A stretch of 60,883 nucleotides of DNA from Diplocarpon mali (taxonomy: Eukaryota; Ascomycota; Leotiomycetes; Helotiales; Drepanopezizaceae): contig JAENRP010000239.1 in assembly GCA_024741835.1 (NCBI GenBank), positions 7,585-68,467 of the forward strand. The letters are read 5' to 3'. Position numbers and translations under genes: made by a program. Positions 33,836 through 44,029 of this stretch are shown here, in pieces. Within the stretch, counting starts at the first letter, position 1. Every line of letters starts with the position of its first letter. The notes under the pieces were generated by a model, which was not told the origin of the DNA, did no database searches, and worked only from the letters and a program-made list of their open reading frames with translations.

Positions 33836-35293
33836 GAGAATTAGCCCTAGGGTTAGTAATAGCATAGTATGCCTAAAGAGGTCATTATCTAACTCTTTAT
33901 CTTCCTTTTGAGTCTTTTTAAAAGGCTTCTTGCCTTTTAGTAATAATAATAACAAGGACTTATTATCCTTGCCTTTAAAGTGACAGAATACGTACTTCTT
34001 CCTTAAATCCTTCTCTTAAGCCTCTCTTTTCGATTTATTAATTGCAAAGCAATCTTCTACCTTATAGTATAGCTTTGATTGCTTATAATAAGGATAGGGG
34101 GAGTTAGGGGAAAAGGTAGTAGTATTCCTAAAGGTGCTTTTCTTTAAGTCTTTGAAACCTCCTTTGTTTTCTGACTTCTTATAGTCAGAGGAATGCGGCT
34201 TGCTAGCCGATTTATTACTATATAAGACGGTTCTATTCATTTTTAAACTCTATAAAGCTCGAGCTTCATTAGTAATATCTTTAATAAGAGCTTTAAGCGT
34301 GATCTCTGATTTTCGTCCAGCTGCTATAGCTAAGCGAAGGTTAAAGCGTTATCGATCTGCTTAAATGGGCCATCTATTAGAATAGCTAGCAATAAATATA
34401 ATAGGGTGCTAGTAAAAGGGAGGGGTAGAGTTAAGAGCTTCTAATTTAGTAATTAAAAGCCTAAAGGCGACGACGTAAGCTTTAAGTGAATTAAAGTTAT
34501 TATATTTAATAGTAACGTAGGTCTATATAGCGTTATATTCAAGCACTATTCTAAATCCTTTATATTATTTTTAAAGAGCTTCCTATATATCTAAGGCAGA
34601 TTTATCGCCTTCTATATAAGCTAGTAGGCCTGGTTTATAATTAAATATAATAGTAAGCTTTATCTAAGATTCCTTAGCTTCCTATCTAATCTAATTATCC
34701 CTTTCTTTAAGTGTAATAGAACGGTCCTATAAGTCAACCTTAAGTAGAGCATATATTCTAGCTTTTGTATAAAGATATATAGTTAAAGCGTTTGACTTTG
34801 CAAGGTTTAAAACCTTATTCCTCTACTAGCTATAGTCCTTTGCGCCTTTAAGCTTTTAAGACTTAGGGAGGCTAAGGGCAGCCGAAGATAATAACAATAT
34901 CTTATTTATATATATATATATAGAGTTGTCGAAAGGAGGAGAAGGAGGAGGAGGAGGAGATAAACTGTTGAATTCGAGTTTAAGGTACTATATATTAGTC
35001 CCTTTAAAAATAGGTGATTCAGGTAGTAGAGTACTTTTAGCAATTAAGCTAGTAATCTCAGCTATTAATCCTAATGATTTAGCTATAGTGACGAATCTTA
35101 TATAAGCTTAAATTATTGCATAGCGCTTTAAAAGGGGAGTAGCCACTGTTTTATTATTAAAATGACGCTATCGTACGTTATTAGTTAAGTAAAAAACTTA
35201 AAAATATCGATCAGCCTTTTCGTTTGTAAGGGAGACTCTAATCGATGGAATTTTATATCAAATGCTATTCATAGGTATATAGGGCTTATAACC

Positions 35294-35535
35294 TGTAGCA
35301 AGGAGGTTCTCTGATAGTAAACTTGATAGTAAACTAGAAGAGAGGGCACGAAGAAGTATAAGGTGCAAACGATGATATTAGGTGTCTTATGTCTTGATTT
35401 ATGAGAGCTCTTTAACTAGGAGCTATTTAACAAGGGCTGCCACTAAGTTATATGGCAAGTCATATGACATATCATATGTATGATATGTCATATGACAGAT
35501 CATATGACAAATATGTGACGGGCATACCTGCAACA
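35294..35535 (-). repeat. C2 right LTR with strong inverted repeat
   Basis: 242 bp with TGTAGC...CAACA ends, less RIP-altered than the left copy. At 35460-35495 an inverted repeat of 36 bp (17 of 18 positions paired) is made from TCATATGACATATCATA and its complement. The left LTR has the decayed version. A primer-site sequence lies at 35276-35293. Confidence 0.92.
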
Positions 35536-35540
35536 TATAC

Positions 35541-36240
35541 TATTCTTCTTTATTTATAGTAGAGAAGTATAGCTCCTTCTTAAAGCTTAATAGCCTATTT
35601 AGAGATTGTTCGACTATAAACAAATTCAGAGCCGTTCCGATTTGCTAGTAATAAGATGCCGATAACTTAAGCTTTAAGATATAAATATAGAAGAAATCAT
35701 TTTGCAAAAGAAACGATATAAGGAAAAAGCTAAAGAGGTATAAGCTACTTCTAAAGTACTTAAAACGCACCCTATTTAGAAAGATGATCTTATCTTAATC
35801 TATAATATCGTAAAAAGCATTAATATATTAGTAGATATTAAACTTAACTATTAATAGCTTAGCCTATTCAAAGTCAAATCCAAGCAGAGAGAAAAGGGAT
35901 ATTATTCTCTTTAAGAACTTAATAGAGTCGATATTAAAGGAACGTTCGCAGCTAATCGACTAAAGCGCTTTTATTGATACGATTAGACCTTATTTCCTTT
36001 AAAAGACGAATTAAAAAGCGATATAACCTTCGAATCTTTTATAGAAACCGACGGCAATATAAGCAATTTTGAACCCTTGGACGAAGACGGAGATTTTCCT
36101 AACTTAACCTATAAACCAGTCCCGCGAGTAAAGAATATCAAAATACCTAACTAATTATAACCTTAAGTTATTATTCCTAAAATATCCGAAGAACGCAAGC
36201 GAGAATACTAAACAATTTCCTAGCCTATTAATTATCTTGC
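35541..36240 (+). pseudogene. Family A integrase C-terminal part (copy 1)
   Basis: Continues after C2 with the segment following the integrase core. Near 35786-35960 the frame encodes D-D-L-I-L-I-Y, a Y-Y-S-L-x-E-L-N-R-V-D-I-K-G-T-F and a A-N-R-L-K-R-F-Y segment, typical of the SH3-like tail of gypsy integrases. A degenerate palindrome at 36107-36129 (T-Y-K-P-V-P-R-V) lies in the tail. The pol end is not sharply defined. Confidence 0.82.
36107..36129. repeat. Palindrome in the A copy 1 integrase tail
   Basis: Degenerate left arm ACCTATAAACC, right arm GTCCCGCGAGT. Copy 2 has the equivalent at 53003-53025. Confidence 0.65.
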
Positions 36241-36523
36241 CTTTTTGCAATCCTTATTTTTACATTTTCGGCAAAGTCGCTTCCTTTATTATTTAAGATA
36301 TAGATCTTTTAGGATCATTCTAATATCTTGCCTACTTTAACCTATTTTTGCATTTTTAATATTGACCTTTAATTATAGCATTCCTATTACTTTCCTTAAA
36401 TAATAAATAAAAGTCCAATTTCCTTAATATATATATAGTAACCCTATTGCAGCTTATATATCCTTTTAATTCTTATATCTTATTAAACTCTCTTATCCGC
36501 ACTCTATATCTTTTATAAGTAAT
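36241..36523 (+). other. Spacer between pol and U1
   Basis: AT-rich, no frame. The same spacer lies at 53135-53419 in copy 2, ending with a conserved TATATATATAG stretch and a pyrimidine-rich lead into the ATG. It may hold the promoter or leader of U, but no precise element can be named. Confidence 0.5.
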
Positions 36524-37817
36524 ATGCCTTTAAAGAACTCGCAAATGGTTTTATCTACTATAGTAGGGGACGAATAAATAATAGTTATAAATTTCTCTTA
36601 GGATAGTAGAGCTATTGCTTTATTAGAGAGCTTTAAATCGACCTATATAGCCTTTGAAGATATAGAGTAATAAAAACTCCTTTTAGCTTACGCGAATGCT
36701 ATTAATAACCTTTCAACCTAAGTGGCCTTTGGAATTCTCTAATTTAACGACTTCTTAATTAAGGAATTGAGATTAAAAGGAATCTCTAGAGAGGAATTCT
36801 TAGCTAACGCAAATCAATATATAACCTTAGCTAATACTTTTAAAATGAATTAAGATAAAAGGGAAGAATATATTTAACGATTGGATAATTCAACTACTAA
36901 TAAGAGAGGAATCTTATTTCGTTCTTGCTTTTTAATAAATATTAACTCAAATAATAGGAGGCGAGTTATATTAAAAATCCTTAAAGAAAATACTCCTACT
37001 ACTAAAGCTATTTAAATTCTGAATTTCTTTATTATTGAAAAAGGAGTAGTAAAGTTCTAAGGCAATCGAATTCGCGGCTGTAGATTTATAGGCTTCTTTA
37101 ATATAGTATTTATAATAGCTAATAGTATTATAAAAAGATCAAACTAAACTATATATATTACCTTACCTAATAGTACTATTATTAATATGCTAAGGCTTTG
37201 CGCTTTTGCTTATAGATTGCTTATTTTAAAAGAGAACTAGACTCTTATATTAAAGTTTAAATAGGATTACTTTAATAATAAAGAAGGGAATTGGTTATTT
37301 ATAGTCATGCCTATCTTAAAACCTGCTCTTTAGCCTAAAGATATAATAAGTGGTGAATTATATGATTTGACTCGCGGTCTTGGACTAGGAGTTAGAAGCG
37401 AAAATTTTAGAACTGGACTTAACCTGCCTTTTATTGAAATGATTTTAGAAACCGCTGCTGAACAAACTGCTTAAACGCTTAATATAGCTTCTTTAGAATT
37501 TTCGGAATCTTCAAAGGACTTTCCTTTAGTTAGATAACCCATTTTAGCGCAACCTTAAAGAAGGATAGATCGTTCGATAGCCACCTTAGCTGATTTACAA
37601 TTTAAAACCAGAGGATTGCGCGCCTATTTAGACTCCTTCTTTAATAACTTAAAAGAGCTAGTTCTTAACTTCTTTATATTTATATATAACCGTTTTAAAA
37701 ATAATAATATAAAGGAAGACCCTATTCCTATTGCTTTAAAGATAGCTAAGAGAGCTATTAGATAGATTTAATGGCTTATCTTAAACGAGTTCGCCCCTAC
37801 GGATATTATTTAATTCT
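36524..37817 (+). pseudogene. U1: unknown frame after integrase, truncated by copia E
   Basis: ATG at 36524 (M-P-L-K-N-S start). It is collinear with U2 without indels over at least the first 846 bp: the palindrome at 37370-37392 sits at codon 283 in both. In-frame TAA/TAG take the place of Gln/Trp. Conserved features: N-F-S-x-D near residue 23, F-N-D-F-L near 74, a helical, Leu/Ile-rich first 250 residues, then T-R-G-L-G-L-G-V from the palindrome. No signal peptide, membrane segment or catalytic motif that I recognise. About 430 codons remain before E interrupts at 37818. Function unknown. Confidence 0.75.
37370..37392. repeat. Palindrome at codon 283 of U1
   Basis: Reads ACTCGCGGTCTTGG then ACTAGGAGT. 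Same codon position as 54266-54288 in U2. Confidence 0.85.
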
Positions 37818-38014
37818 TATGGTGCGGTCGGCTGGAGGGCCTTTATTAGGTCGCTTAAGAGGCTTGCAAAAGTAGGAGAAGATGATTGATTATATTATTC
37901 TCTAGTATATATATGGTAAGGAGACTTCGGAAAGAAAAGGGAGAGTCTATGACTTAGCAGAGTCATATAAAGGGTCTTTAGAATAAGTGGAGACTCTGCC
38001 CATTTTATATAATA
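37818..38014 (-). repeat. E 3' LTR (left end)
   Basis: About 197 bp. It starts TATGGTGCGG (TG-type start after RIP) and ends ATATAATA, next to TACCCCTTAG, whose minus-strand form CTAAGGGGTA is a short purine tract. With no second copy in the window the limits rest on these end motifs alone. Confidence 0.65.
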
Positions 38015-39480
38015 TACCCCTTAGTTAGGCGATGCTCTTAGAATCGCTTAGCTATATAGATAAAATAAAGGAAAGAATGGCAGTTGTAAAGAAAAGAGGC
38101 TCTATCTTATATACCGCCCCTTTAAAGGTCGTTCCTTTTAGAATAAGAAGGGTTGCTATAGGCAATAAGCGCACTTAGGAATCTTTGCAATTCTATGCTA
38201 GTGCTCTATTAGGCTTTTTATAAAGTATTTCTATCGCAGAGGTTCTCTTTTCCTTCTTTTAAAAACAACCCTCCTTTATTATTTAAAATATTGTCTTTAT
38301 ACTAATAATTTTAAATATAAAAGGAACTCCTGCTTATTATAGCCCCGGCTGCCTTTATAAAGTAAGACCCTTAGAGTCCTTATACCCTATATTATACTAA
38401 CTTTACGCTAGATCGCTAGCGCTCCTTTAGGAGCTATAACCTTAGTGCGGTCCTCTTAGCGCCTGCAGGGCAATAAGCCGCTGCTACTATTGCTACTGCC
38501 CCTGCCGCTGCTACTACTACTGCCGCTGCCTAAGAGCCCTGCCCCTATTGCGCGCCGTATACCTAAGCCTATAATAGAGCGCGATAATGCGTATATATAT
38601 TATATTATACATAGGAGTATCGGCAATCTCGATTATTAATACTTTAATAGTACCTTTGGTATATATTGCATTTATTATATAGTATTAAGCAATAGCTGCT
38701 AGTAGGCTAGCAGACCTCTCTTTGCCTTTTAAAAGGCTATTATATCGGCCTGCGCCTATAGTACCTTTAAAGAGGAGGTAGTACTACTACTTAATATAGT
38801 AAAGGGTGCGCTTTAGAGCTTTTATAATATATTTATCGAATCTTATTAAGTTCTAGGCTGATTTTAAAAAATAGGAGCGATCGGACCCTAGTATTAGAAG
38901 GGCCTACTACTCCTACGAGTAGTAGTACTATTGCCTCTCTTGCTTTTAGCGTACTATTCCTATTCGCTCCTAGCCCCTTTAGCTTAGACCCGTTCGCCCC
39001 TACTATTGCTGCTGCCGCTTTTATCCCTTTTACTTCTGCTATTGCAACTGCTGCTATAGTCTCCCTATTTGTCTCCTTAGCCCCTGCTATCGCTGCGCCC
39101 GTCCTTGCCTCTGCCGCCCTCGCCCTTATCGCCCCTGCCGTACCCCTTGCCTTCGCCCCTACTATTGCTAGTATATTCGCCGGCAGGCCTTTGGCCGAGG
39201 GAGTGCCTCTAGGCCTCTCTTAAGAGGAGATCCGTATAGAGCTTATGACTATAGCATTGCAGCTCTTAGCCTTAGCTAAAAGAATCTAAAAGAGGGTTGC
39301 GCTTTGTAATAGCAGCTTAGGAATATTACCTATTTTTATATTTTTAAAAAAGGAGAAACTTTTGCAATACGCTTTATAAAAGAAAATAAATAAACGTAAT
39401 TATAAAAGAGTAAGAGCTTATAAGTATAAGTCTCTTAATAATAAGTAACTACTTATTAGTAAGTGCGAGTTGCTAAACAA
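38015..39480. other. Region between E RNase H end and its 3' LTR, Ala/Thr/Pro-coding repeats
   Basis: 1.4 kb where a copia element normally has a short 3' UTR. It contains GC-richer, GCN/ACN-type runs at 38470-38535 and 38990-39170. Read on the plus strand, 38930-39350 gives an Ala/Ile/Pro-rich stretch followed by a helical E-E-I-R-I-E-L segment and L-A-L-A-K-R-I. On the minus strand the same DNA is Gly/Ser/Arg-rich. I cannot assign a gene; it may be a separate insertion or an extra frame. Confidence 0.4.
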
Positions 39481-39751
39481 TTATTTAAAAGCTTTAGAGG
39501 TTTAATAAACGAATGAAGCTTTTAAACTTCTGGCGGTCTAGGTTCTTAATAAGCCTATTTGCGTATATTTCCTTAGTAGAGAGGTAGATTATCTAAAAGC
39601 TTCCTCTTTAGTACTCTTAGTAGATCTATATATTATTAATTTCGATATATCGAAGGCTTATCTTAATCTTCTTATTTTTTATAACAATTAGTCGAATCGT
39701 TTATTAGTTATTATAATATATATTCTATTTGAAGAGGAAGTCTATGCGAAT
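39481..39751 (-). pseudogene. E RNase H C-terminus
   Basis: Minus strand: I-R-L-I-V-x-K-N near 39680, then L-R-Y-I-E-I-N-N-I, G-S-F and I-Y-L-S-T-K-E-I-Y-A-N-R-L-I-K-N-L-D-R-Q-K, the copia ending (LRHVDI...LPT..MPADGLTKxLxRQK) with RIP changes. It joins the pol part right of 41358. Confidence 0.86.
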
Positions 39752-39881
39752 TGTGACAATTCGTCACCCGCTTAGGTAAGCGTGGCCCGTGCGCGCACCA
39801 TAGGTATATATCTATACGTAAAGACACTGTAGTATACCTGCTCCCTAATTGATTACTCTTATACTATACCTAACTATTATA
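39752..39881 (+). repeat. Gag-only element, left LTR
   Basis: 130 bp. It starts TGTGACAATTCGTCACCC and is followed by an ATACG-rich leader (39900-40000). Confidence 0.92.
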
Positions 39882-40053
39882 TTATAATCAATTCCCTAGT
39901 TGCGTACTATAGTATACGATACGATACGTTATAATATGATATGCTACGCTACGATACAATACGTTTGTTTATTTATTATAATACGATACGCACCTTTACC
40001 TCTCTCGACGGTCATTTTATTAGCTTCCGAACTACCCTTTATACTAGCAGCCT

Positions 40054-41139
40054 TTGCAAATAGCTGCTAACCATTTTTATTCTTACGCCTTTTTATTTTT
40101 ATTACTTTTCACTATAAGCAATACAGCTGCTAAGCTCTTAGAGCAGCTAGTTAAAATACAGCTCTCCCTCCTTAACCGGCCTGCACTTAGGCCGAAACTA
40201 GTACTCTTAGAACCTGAAAAATTCAATAGTATATTAGTTAAGTAGGATACTTGGTTACCTTCGATTAAAGCAAAACTATAAGTCGATAGCGAAGCGATTA
40301 GTGACTTAGTAGCGCAGTTCTATTATATGTATTTGAACCTCGAATCTATAGCGCAAGCTCTTATACTCCCTTAGCTTGCGGCCGTAGAAGCTTTAAATAT
40401 ATAGAATTATAATTCGATTCTCGACCAACTGTCGCTAGCTTACCATTCGCCGAATAAGGTATAAGAAGCAGAAGATAAGCTATACAAGTGCAGCTAAGGT
40501 AGCGATTCGATTCCTATATATATTGCGCGTTTTAAGTGTCTTCTTTTCGAAGCTCGGAATCAAGGTCTTACCGACTATACTAAAATTGCAATTTTCAAGT
40601 AAGGCTTAAACTCGACGATACGAAATCGACTTGCTGCGTAGCTTAAGCTTCCTTCTAATTATACGGAATACCTTTCGACTGTATAATAGCTTTCTACGCG
40701 CTCTATGCACTTTAGACCGTCTGCGTCTTCGTCTTCGTCTTCTTCTACGCCTTATATAATATACCCTTAGCTTTACTCTCGATCGCACTCTTAGCCTCGC
40801 AACGACCCTATAGATACGTCATTAAGGTAGGTAAAGAGTAGTATAGGCATTTTAATAATTGAGATTAATTATCTTAAGGAAATATCAGTATCGAAACTAG
40901 GCGCAAATACAATTATAGAAGATACGCAGGCGAGGCTTAACGTACTCGAAGGCCGAAGGTACGCCTCCCTCTTACAATAAGAGCGATGGCGCCGTTAAGG
41001 CAATTATATAAATTGCGGTGATTATAACTATTAGGCGAACGAATGCCTATATCGACGCGAGGTTGTTAGCTTAAAAGAGCTGCGTAGCTAATATAGAGCT
41101 TAGGAATCTGCGTTATCGGAAGAAGATAAGGATTTTTGA
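40054..41139 (+). pseudogene. Gag of the gag-only element, with CCHC zinc knuckle
   Basis: One frame of 361 codons from about 40054 to a TGA at 41137-41139, no net shift; the true start may be upstream, as no in-frame ATG is evident there. Capsid-like segment: W-L-P-S-I-K-A-K-L near 40252, then E-A-E-D-K-L-Y-K, I-P-I-Y-I-A-R-F and N-S-T-I-R-N-R-L-A-A around 40470-40640, as in Retrotrans_gag proteins. A Ser-rich stretch (seven or more Ser) lies at 40725. The zinc knuckle C-G-D-Y-N-Y-x-A-N-E-C near 41013-41045 fits CX2CX4HX4C with one Cys and the His turned to other codons by RIP. The tail is acidic: S-E-E-D-K-D-F. About a dozen RIP-type stops. Confidence 0.85.
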
Positions 41140-41227
41140 TTTTTTTTTGATTTTTAATACGCTTTTATTTCCTTATTATTATTCTTTATAAGCTAGGAAT
41201 AGCTTGCTTTTTCGAAGGGGGGGGTAG

Positions 41228-41357
41228 TATGACAATTCGTCACCCGCTTAGGTAAGCGTGGCCCGTGCGCGTACCATAGGTGTATATCTATACGTAGAGA
41301 TACCGTAGTATACCTGCTCCCCAATTGATTATTCTTATACCATACCCGACCGTCATA
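41228..41357 (+). repeat. Gag-only element, right LTR
   Basis: 130 bp. It begins TATGACAATTCG and ends CCGTCATA before the duplicated CGAAT. Confidence 0.92.
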
Positions 41358-41362
41358 CGAAT

Positions 41363-43720
41363 CTCCTTAAAGAGGCGTTTTATAGCTATTATCTCCTTTG
41401 CAATAGAAACTATACTATAGAGTTCTACTTTAATAGAAGAAAGCGTAATAGTTGCTTAGCGATTCGCTTTCTAAATAATTAGTCCTTTAAATAAGAAGAA
41501 GACGTATCCTTAAAAGGATTTATAAGTCTCTTAATCATCTTTAAAAGAAGTATTTAAAGACGCGATCAATTGGTATTCCTTAGCCTTAAAGCTATAGGCA
41601 ATTCTTAGGAAGCGCGTGCTATATAAGTATTAAAGTGTTTAATTCGCGGCTAAGAGGTGCTTAAAGCTTAGATTAGTTAAAAAGAAAGATAGTTAAGAGG
41701 CTGCGAATGCAATATTTAGGTGTATTATAATCGCTATATAAAGAATAGAGCCTATTTTCTCTTAGTACTCCTTTACCTTTTCTAAGAAAGCTTGCCTTAA
41801 GTTCTTAATAAACTCCTTCTTTAGTAGTAGAGTACTAGGCACTCTCCCTATATTAGCTCCGAACTTTTAAGCAATCTTCTTAATATAGGTATTATAAACT
41901 AAGGAGATCCTCTTTGCCTTCCTATTCTAAATAATCCTTACTTTAAAGAACTAGGAGATATCTCCTATAATAGTAAGCTTATACGCCCTCTTTAGGTCTT
42001 TAATCAAATGAATCGCTTAATCTAAGTTAAAGGCCTTATATAATACTTAAATATCGTCGATATAAAATGCTATAAAGACTATATAATCCTTTATTATAAA
42101 AATATAAGGCTCCTCACTTAATAGCTTAAGTTAAAGGCCCTTAAGCGTTCTTACGAAGTTCCTATACTATAGCGCTAAAGAGTCTTTTAGCCTATAGAGC
42201 GCGCAGTTTAGTTCTACTACTATACTAAGACGCTTAAAGCCATCTAATAGGAAGTATATGACTAAAGCACTCCTTAGGTCTTTAAGAGCGTTAACAAACG
42301 TATTAATAATATCGAACTACTTTACTTCTATATCAAAGTACGCAGCAAGCGCTATTAGTACCTTAAAAGACCTTGCTGCAAGCGTAGCTATATAGGTTAA
42401 GAAAATTGAAGCTTTATCTTAGAGATCCCTTTGCATAACTAGCTATAATCGGCACTTCAAAAGCTCGCTAGAGCTATTAACCTTATAGGTAAAAACCTAT
42501 TTTAATAGTATTAGCAAGGGCTTTGAGTAATCCCTTTATACGATTCTCTAGCAACTCTAAGATTCTAGATTCCTAATCTCTTAGCGCCCTCCTTCCTTAA
42601 ATCGTTCGCTAAAAGGGTGCTTCTTTAGGTTTAGCCATCCTTTCGGAGGCTTTAGTAGAAAGCCTTAGTATTATAGGCGGTTAAGAGACTACGCTCTATC
42701 CTTTGCCTAACTATTAACTATAGCTTTAATAATTGTATAAACTATTAAATAATCCTTCCTATCCTCCTTTATTTATTCGTTCGCTTAAAAGGTTAATATA
42801 AACTCTTATATATATAAAATGTAAGGTAAATCAATATTGCTTTAAAAGAGCATATACTCTAAAGTAGTAGTATATACTTTTAAAGTCTCCTATTACTTAA
42901 CGCTTAAGCGTTTTATCCTCTTTTACTTAAGAAAAGGGAGTTCCTCCTTGCGCTTTTCTCTATAGGTCTCCTCCTCTATTTTTATTATTGCTAAGAGTTC
43001 CTTTAAGAGTCTAGGTAGCTCTATCTCTTAAGCCTATAATCTTTGAGCTAGTATTATAACTTAAGATATTATATTATTAGGGCCTGCTCCTTTTACTAGG
43101 TCGCTTTTTATAAGACTATTAAAGCTCCTCTTAGATCTTAGTAGCAATGCCTTTAGCCTTTTACCAGAGTTTACTAAAGTCTGCCTTTATAACTAAAGAC
43201 TCTATCTTAAAGCCCTTAAGCTATCTCTATTCTTATATAAAATAGTAGCTAAAGATCTGCCGATCGCCTTATAGAACTCGTCTTTAAAGACTCCTTTAAA
43301 GTTGTCTATAGTTCCTTCTTTAATAAGGCCTTTATAAGGAATCATTACCCTTAAGCTCTAGTCGCCATTTACCTTCTTAAAGACTGGCGAAGTAGCTTCT
43401 AATTCGCTTACTTCTACCCTTAAGTTTCTAAGCGGGTCTTTTAAAGAATTTGGATTTAAGTTAAGGCCTTTTATATCATTAGTTAAAGGCTATAGAGCAG
43501 CGTCGGTCTATAATATAGGCTCTTCCTATATAGCGGCTTCTTCTGCGGCAATTGCATTCGGCCCTACGATAAGCTCCAATTCCTTAAAAATGCCTTCAAA
43601 CTCAGCGTCCTAAGCTCCCTCTCCCTCTTTAATCAATTAAAGGGTTGTCTTAAGTTCCTAGCGCGATATAAGGTTTGCGCGCTTAGCTTCTAGACTATAG
43701 AAGAGAGACTTATCGAATTC
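41363..43720 (-). pseudogene. E reverse transcriptase, connection and integrase C-terminal part
   Basis: Minus strand. RNase H start: S-R-Q-A-T-V-T-L-S-S-I-E-V-E-L near 41480-41440. Thumb region: R-V-P-S-T near 41850 and I-G-S-I-L-Y-I-A near 41740. RT: A-F-Y-I-D-D-I near 42070 (YVDD-type, still with both Asp) and Y-x-L-K-D-S-L-A-L near 42200. The upstream half of RT is spread over shifted frames near 42300-42500, so an indel is likely. 42600-43720 is the poorly conserved linker between integrase and RT, with acidic segments. Confidence 0.82.
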
Positions 43721-43734
43721 GATATTATAAGTTA

Positions 43735-43982
43735 TTATAAGAGGGAGCAGGAACAATATAAGAATAGGCCTACGTGAAGACCAAAGACAAAGAGGGAGGA
43801 AGCACTACAAGCGGGCTCTCCGAAGATAAGAACTAGGACAATTCACTAGTTAGGGGTAGAATAGGTGGTTGGCATTGCGCGCTGTCTCTAAGTACAACAG
43901 TAGTCCTATTTATACCCCTTTCTTGGTCCTCATCTGACTATGTGACCTATGTCACGAGATCCTCCACTTCCAGGTCTCTACA
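43735..43982 (-). repeat. Lone LTR in E, minus orientation
   Basis: About 250 bp, starting on the minus strand with TGTAGAGACCTGG (43982 downwards) and ending near 43735, where the boundary is uncertain by about 12 bp. It is homologous to 45598-45857 but in opposite orientation. It interrupts the pol linker of E. It is clearly less RIP-altered than its surroundings. No clear target duplication was found (right flank TTATT). Confidence 0.7.
43905..43916 (-). promoter_or_regulatory. TATA box in the lone LTR
   Basis: The minus strand reads GGTATAAATAGG, about 70 bp from the LTR start, the usual place of a Pol II TATA element in an LTR. The sister LTR has GGATAAAAGGG at 45662-45672 on the plus strand. 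Confidence 0.6.
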
Positions 43983-44029
43983 TTATTATTACTCACTAGA
44001 GCATAAGAACCCAGATTCTATAAATATTA

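Larger units (their letters stand above)
30574..35200 (-). pseudogene. C2 Gag-Pol polyprotein (copia), RIP-inactivated
   Basis: Minus strand. Gag about 35200-34020, with a W-lacking K-D-Y-S-x-x-R-N-K-V segment near 34830 and a zinc-knuckle remnant near 34105-34050 (P-Y-Y-K-Q-S-K-L-Y-Y-K-V-E-D-C). Protease about 33720-33480. GAG-pre-integrase and integrase about 33320-32600 (L-G-H-A-S near 33270; N-R-G-K-E-Y-S near 32905). Linker. RT about 32000-31250 with F-D-V-K-I-A-F-L-N near 31735 and intact Y-I-D-D-F-L-I near 31470. RNase H about 30880-30600 with L-S-S-I-E-A-K-Y-V-A and C-D-N. Four palindromes (33813, 33747, 32337, 32283) lie in linkers, and all four begin a multiple of three apart. Confidence 0.9.
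16537..35535 (-). mobile_element. C2: Ty1/copia retrotransposon, minus strand, split by G4
   Basis: Two 242-bp LTRs (16537-16778, 35294-35535) flanked by TATAC (16532-16536 and 35536-35540). The single site is present in copy 2 near 52433-52443. A minus-strand primer site GGTTATAAGCCC abuts the right LTR, and a minus-strand purine tract CCTAGAGGGGTG abuts the left LTR. Own sequence: 16779-17125 and 30569-35293, about 5.6 kb with LTRs. Domains in copia order on the minus strand. G4 inserted near the end of pol, just before the codons for A-D-G-L-T-K. Confidence 0.93.
278..37817 (+). mobile_element. Ty3/gypsy family A, copy 1, in four pieces
   Basis: Pieces 278-1128, 7980-8980, 15639-16531 and 35541-37817 read end to end on the plus strand and match, in order, the uninterrupted copy at about 49682-54720. 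Junctions fall at the 5-bp target duplications of G5, C1 and C2. The copy carries RT, RNase H, integrase and the start of the unknown frame U1. Its left part (gag, protease) is replaced by sequence 1-277, and its right part is cut off by copia E at 37818. It is the oldest layer of the nest because every other left-hand element sits inside it. Confidence 0.9.
39752..41357 (+). mobile_element. Gag-only LTR retrotransposon (TR-GAG type), nested in E
   Basis: 1,606 bp. Two LTRs of 130 bp (39752-39881, 41228-41357) with TGTGAC/GTCATA ends, TSD CGAAT (39747-39751, 41358-41362). A purine tract GAAGGGGGGGGTAG touches the right LTR. The only coding capacity is a gag; no protease, RT or integrase. It interrupts the RNase H domain of E. 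It is presumably mobilised by enzymes of an autonomous chromovirus-like partner; the TGTGAC...GTCACA termini resemble those of G3. Confidence 0.9.

Noticed and set aside
38015..39480. LINE or DNA transposon in the 3' part of E
   Set aside because: No RT, endonuclease or transposase motif and no poly-A or inverted ends were seen; left as unexplained sequence.
40606..40788. Minus-strand Arg-rich 60-residue frame
   Set aside because: It is the complement of the Ser-rich stretch of the gag-only element's Gag; a shadow frame.
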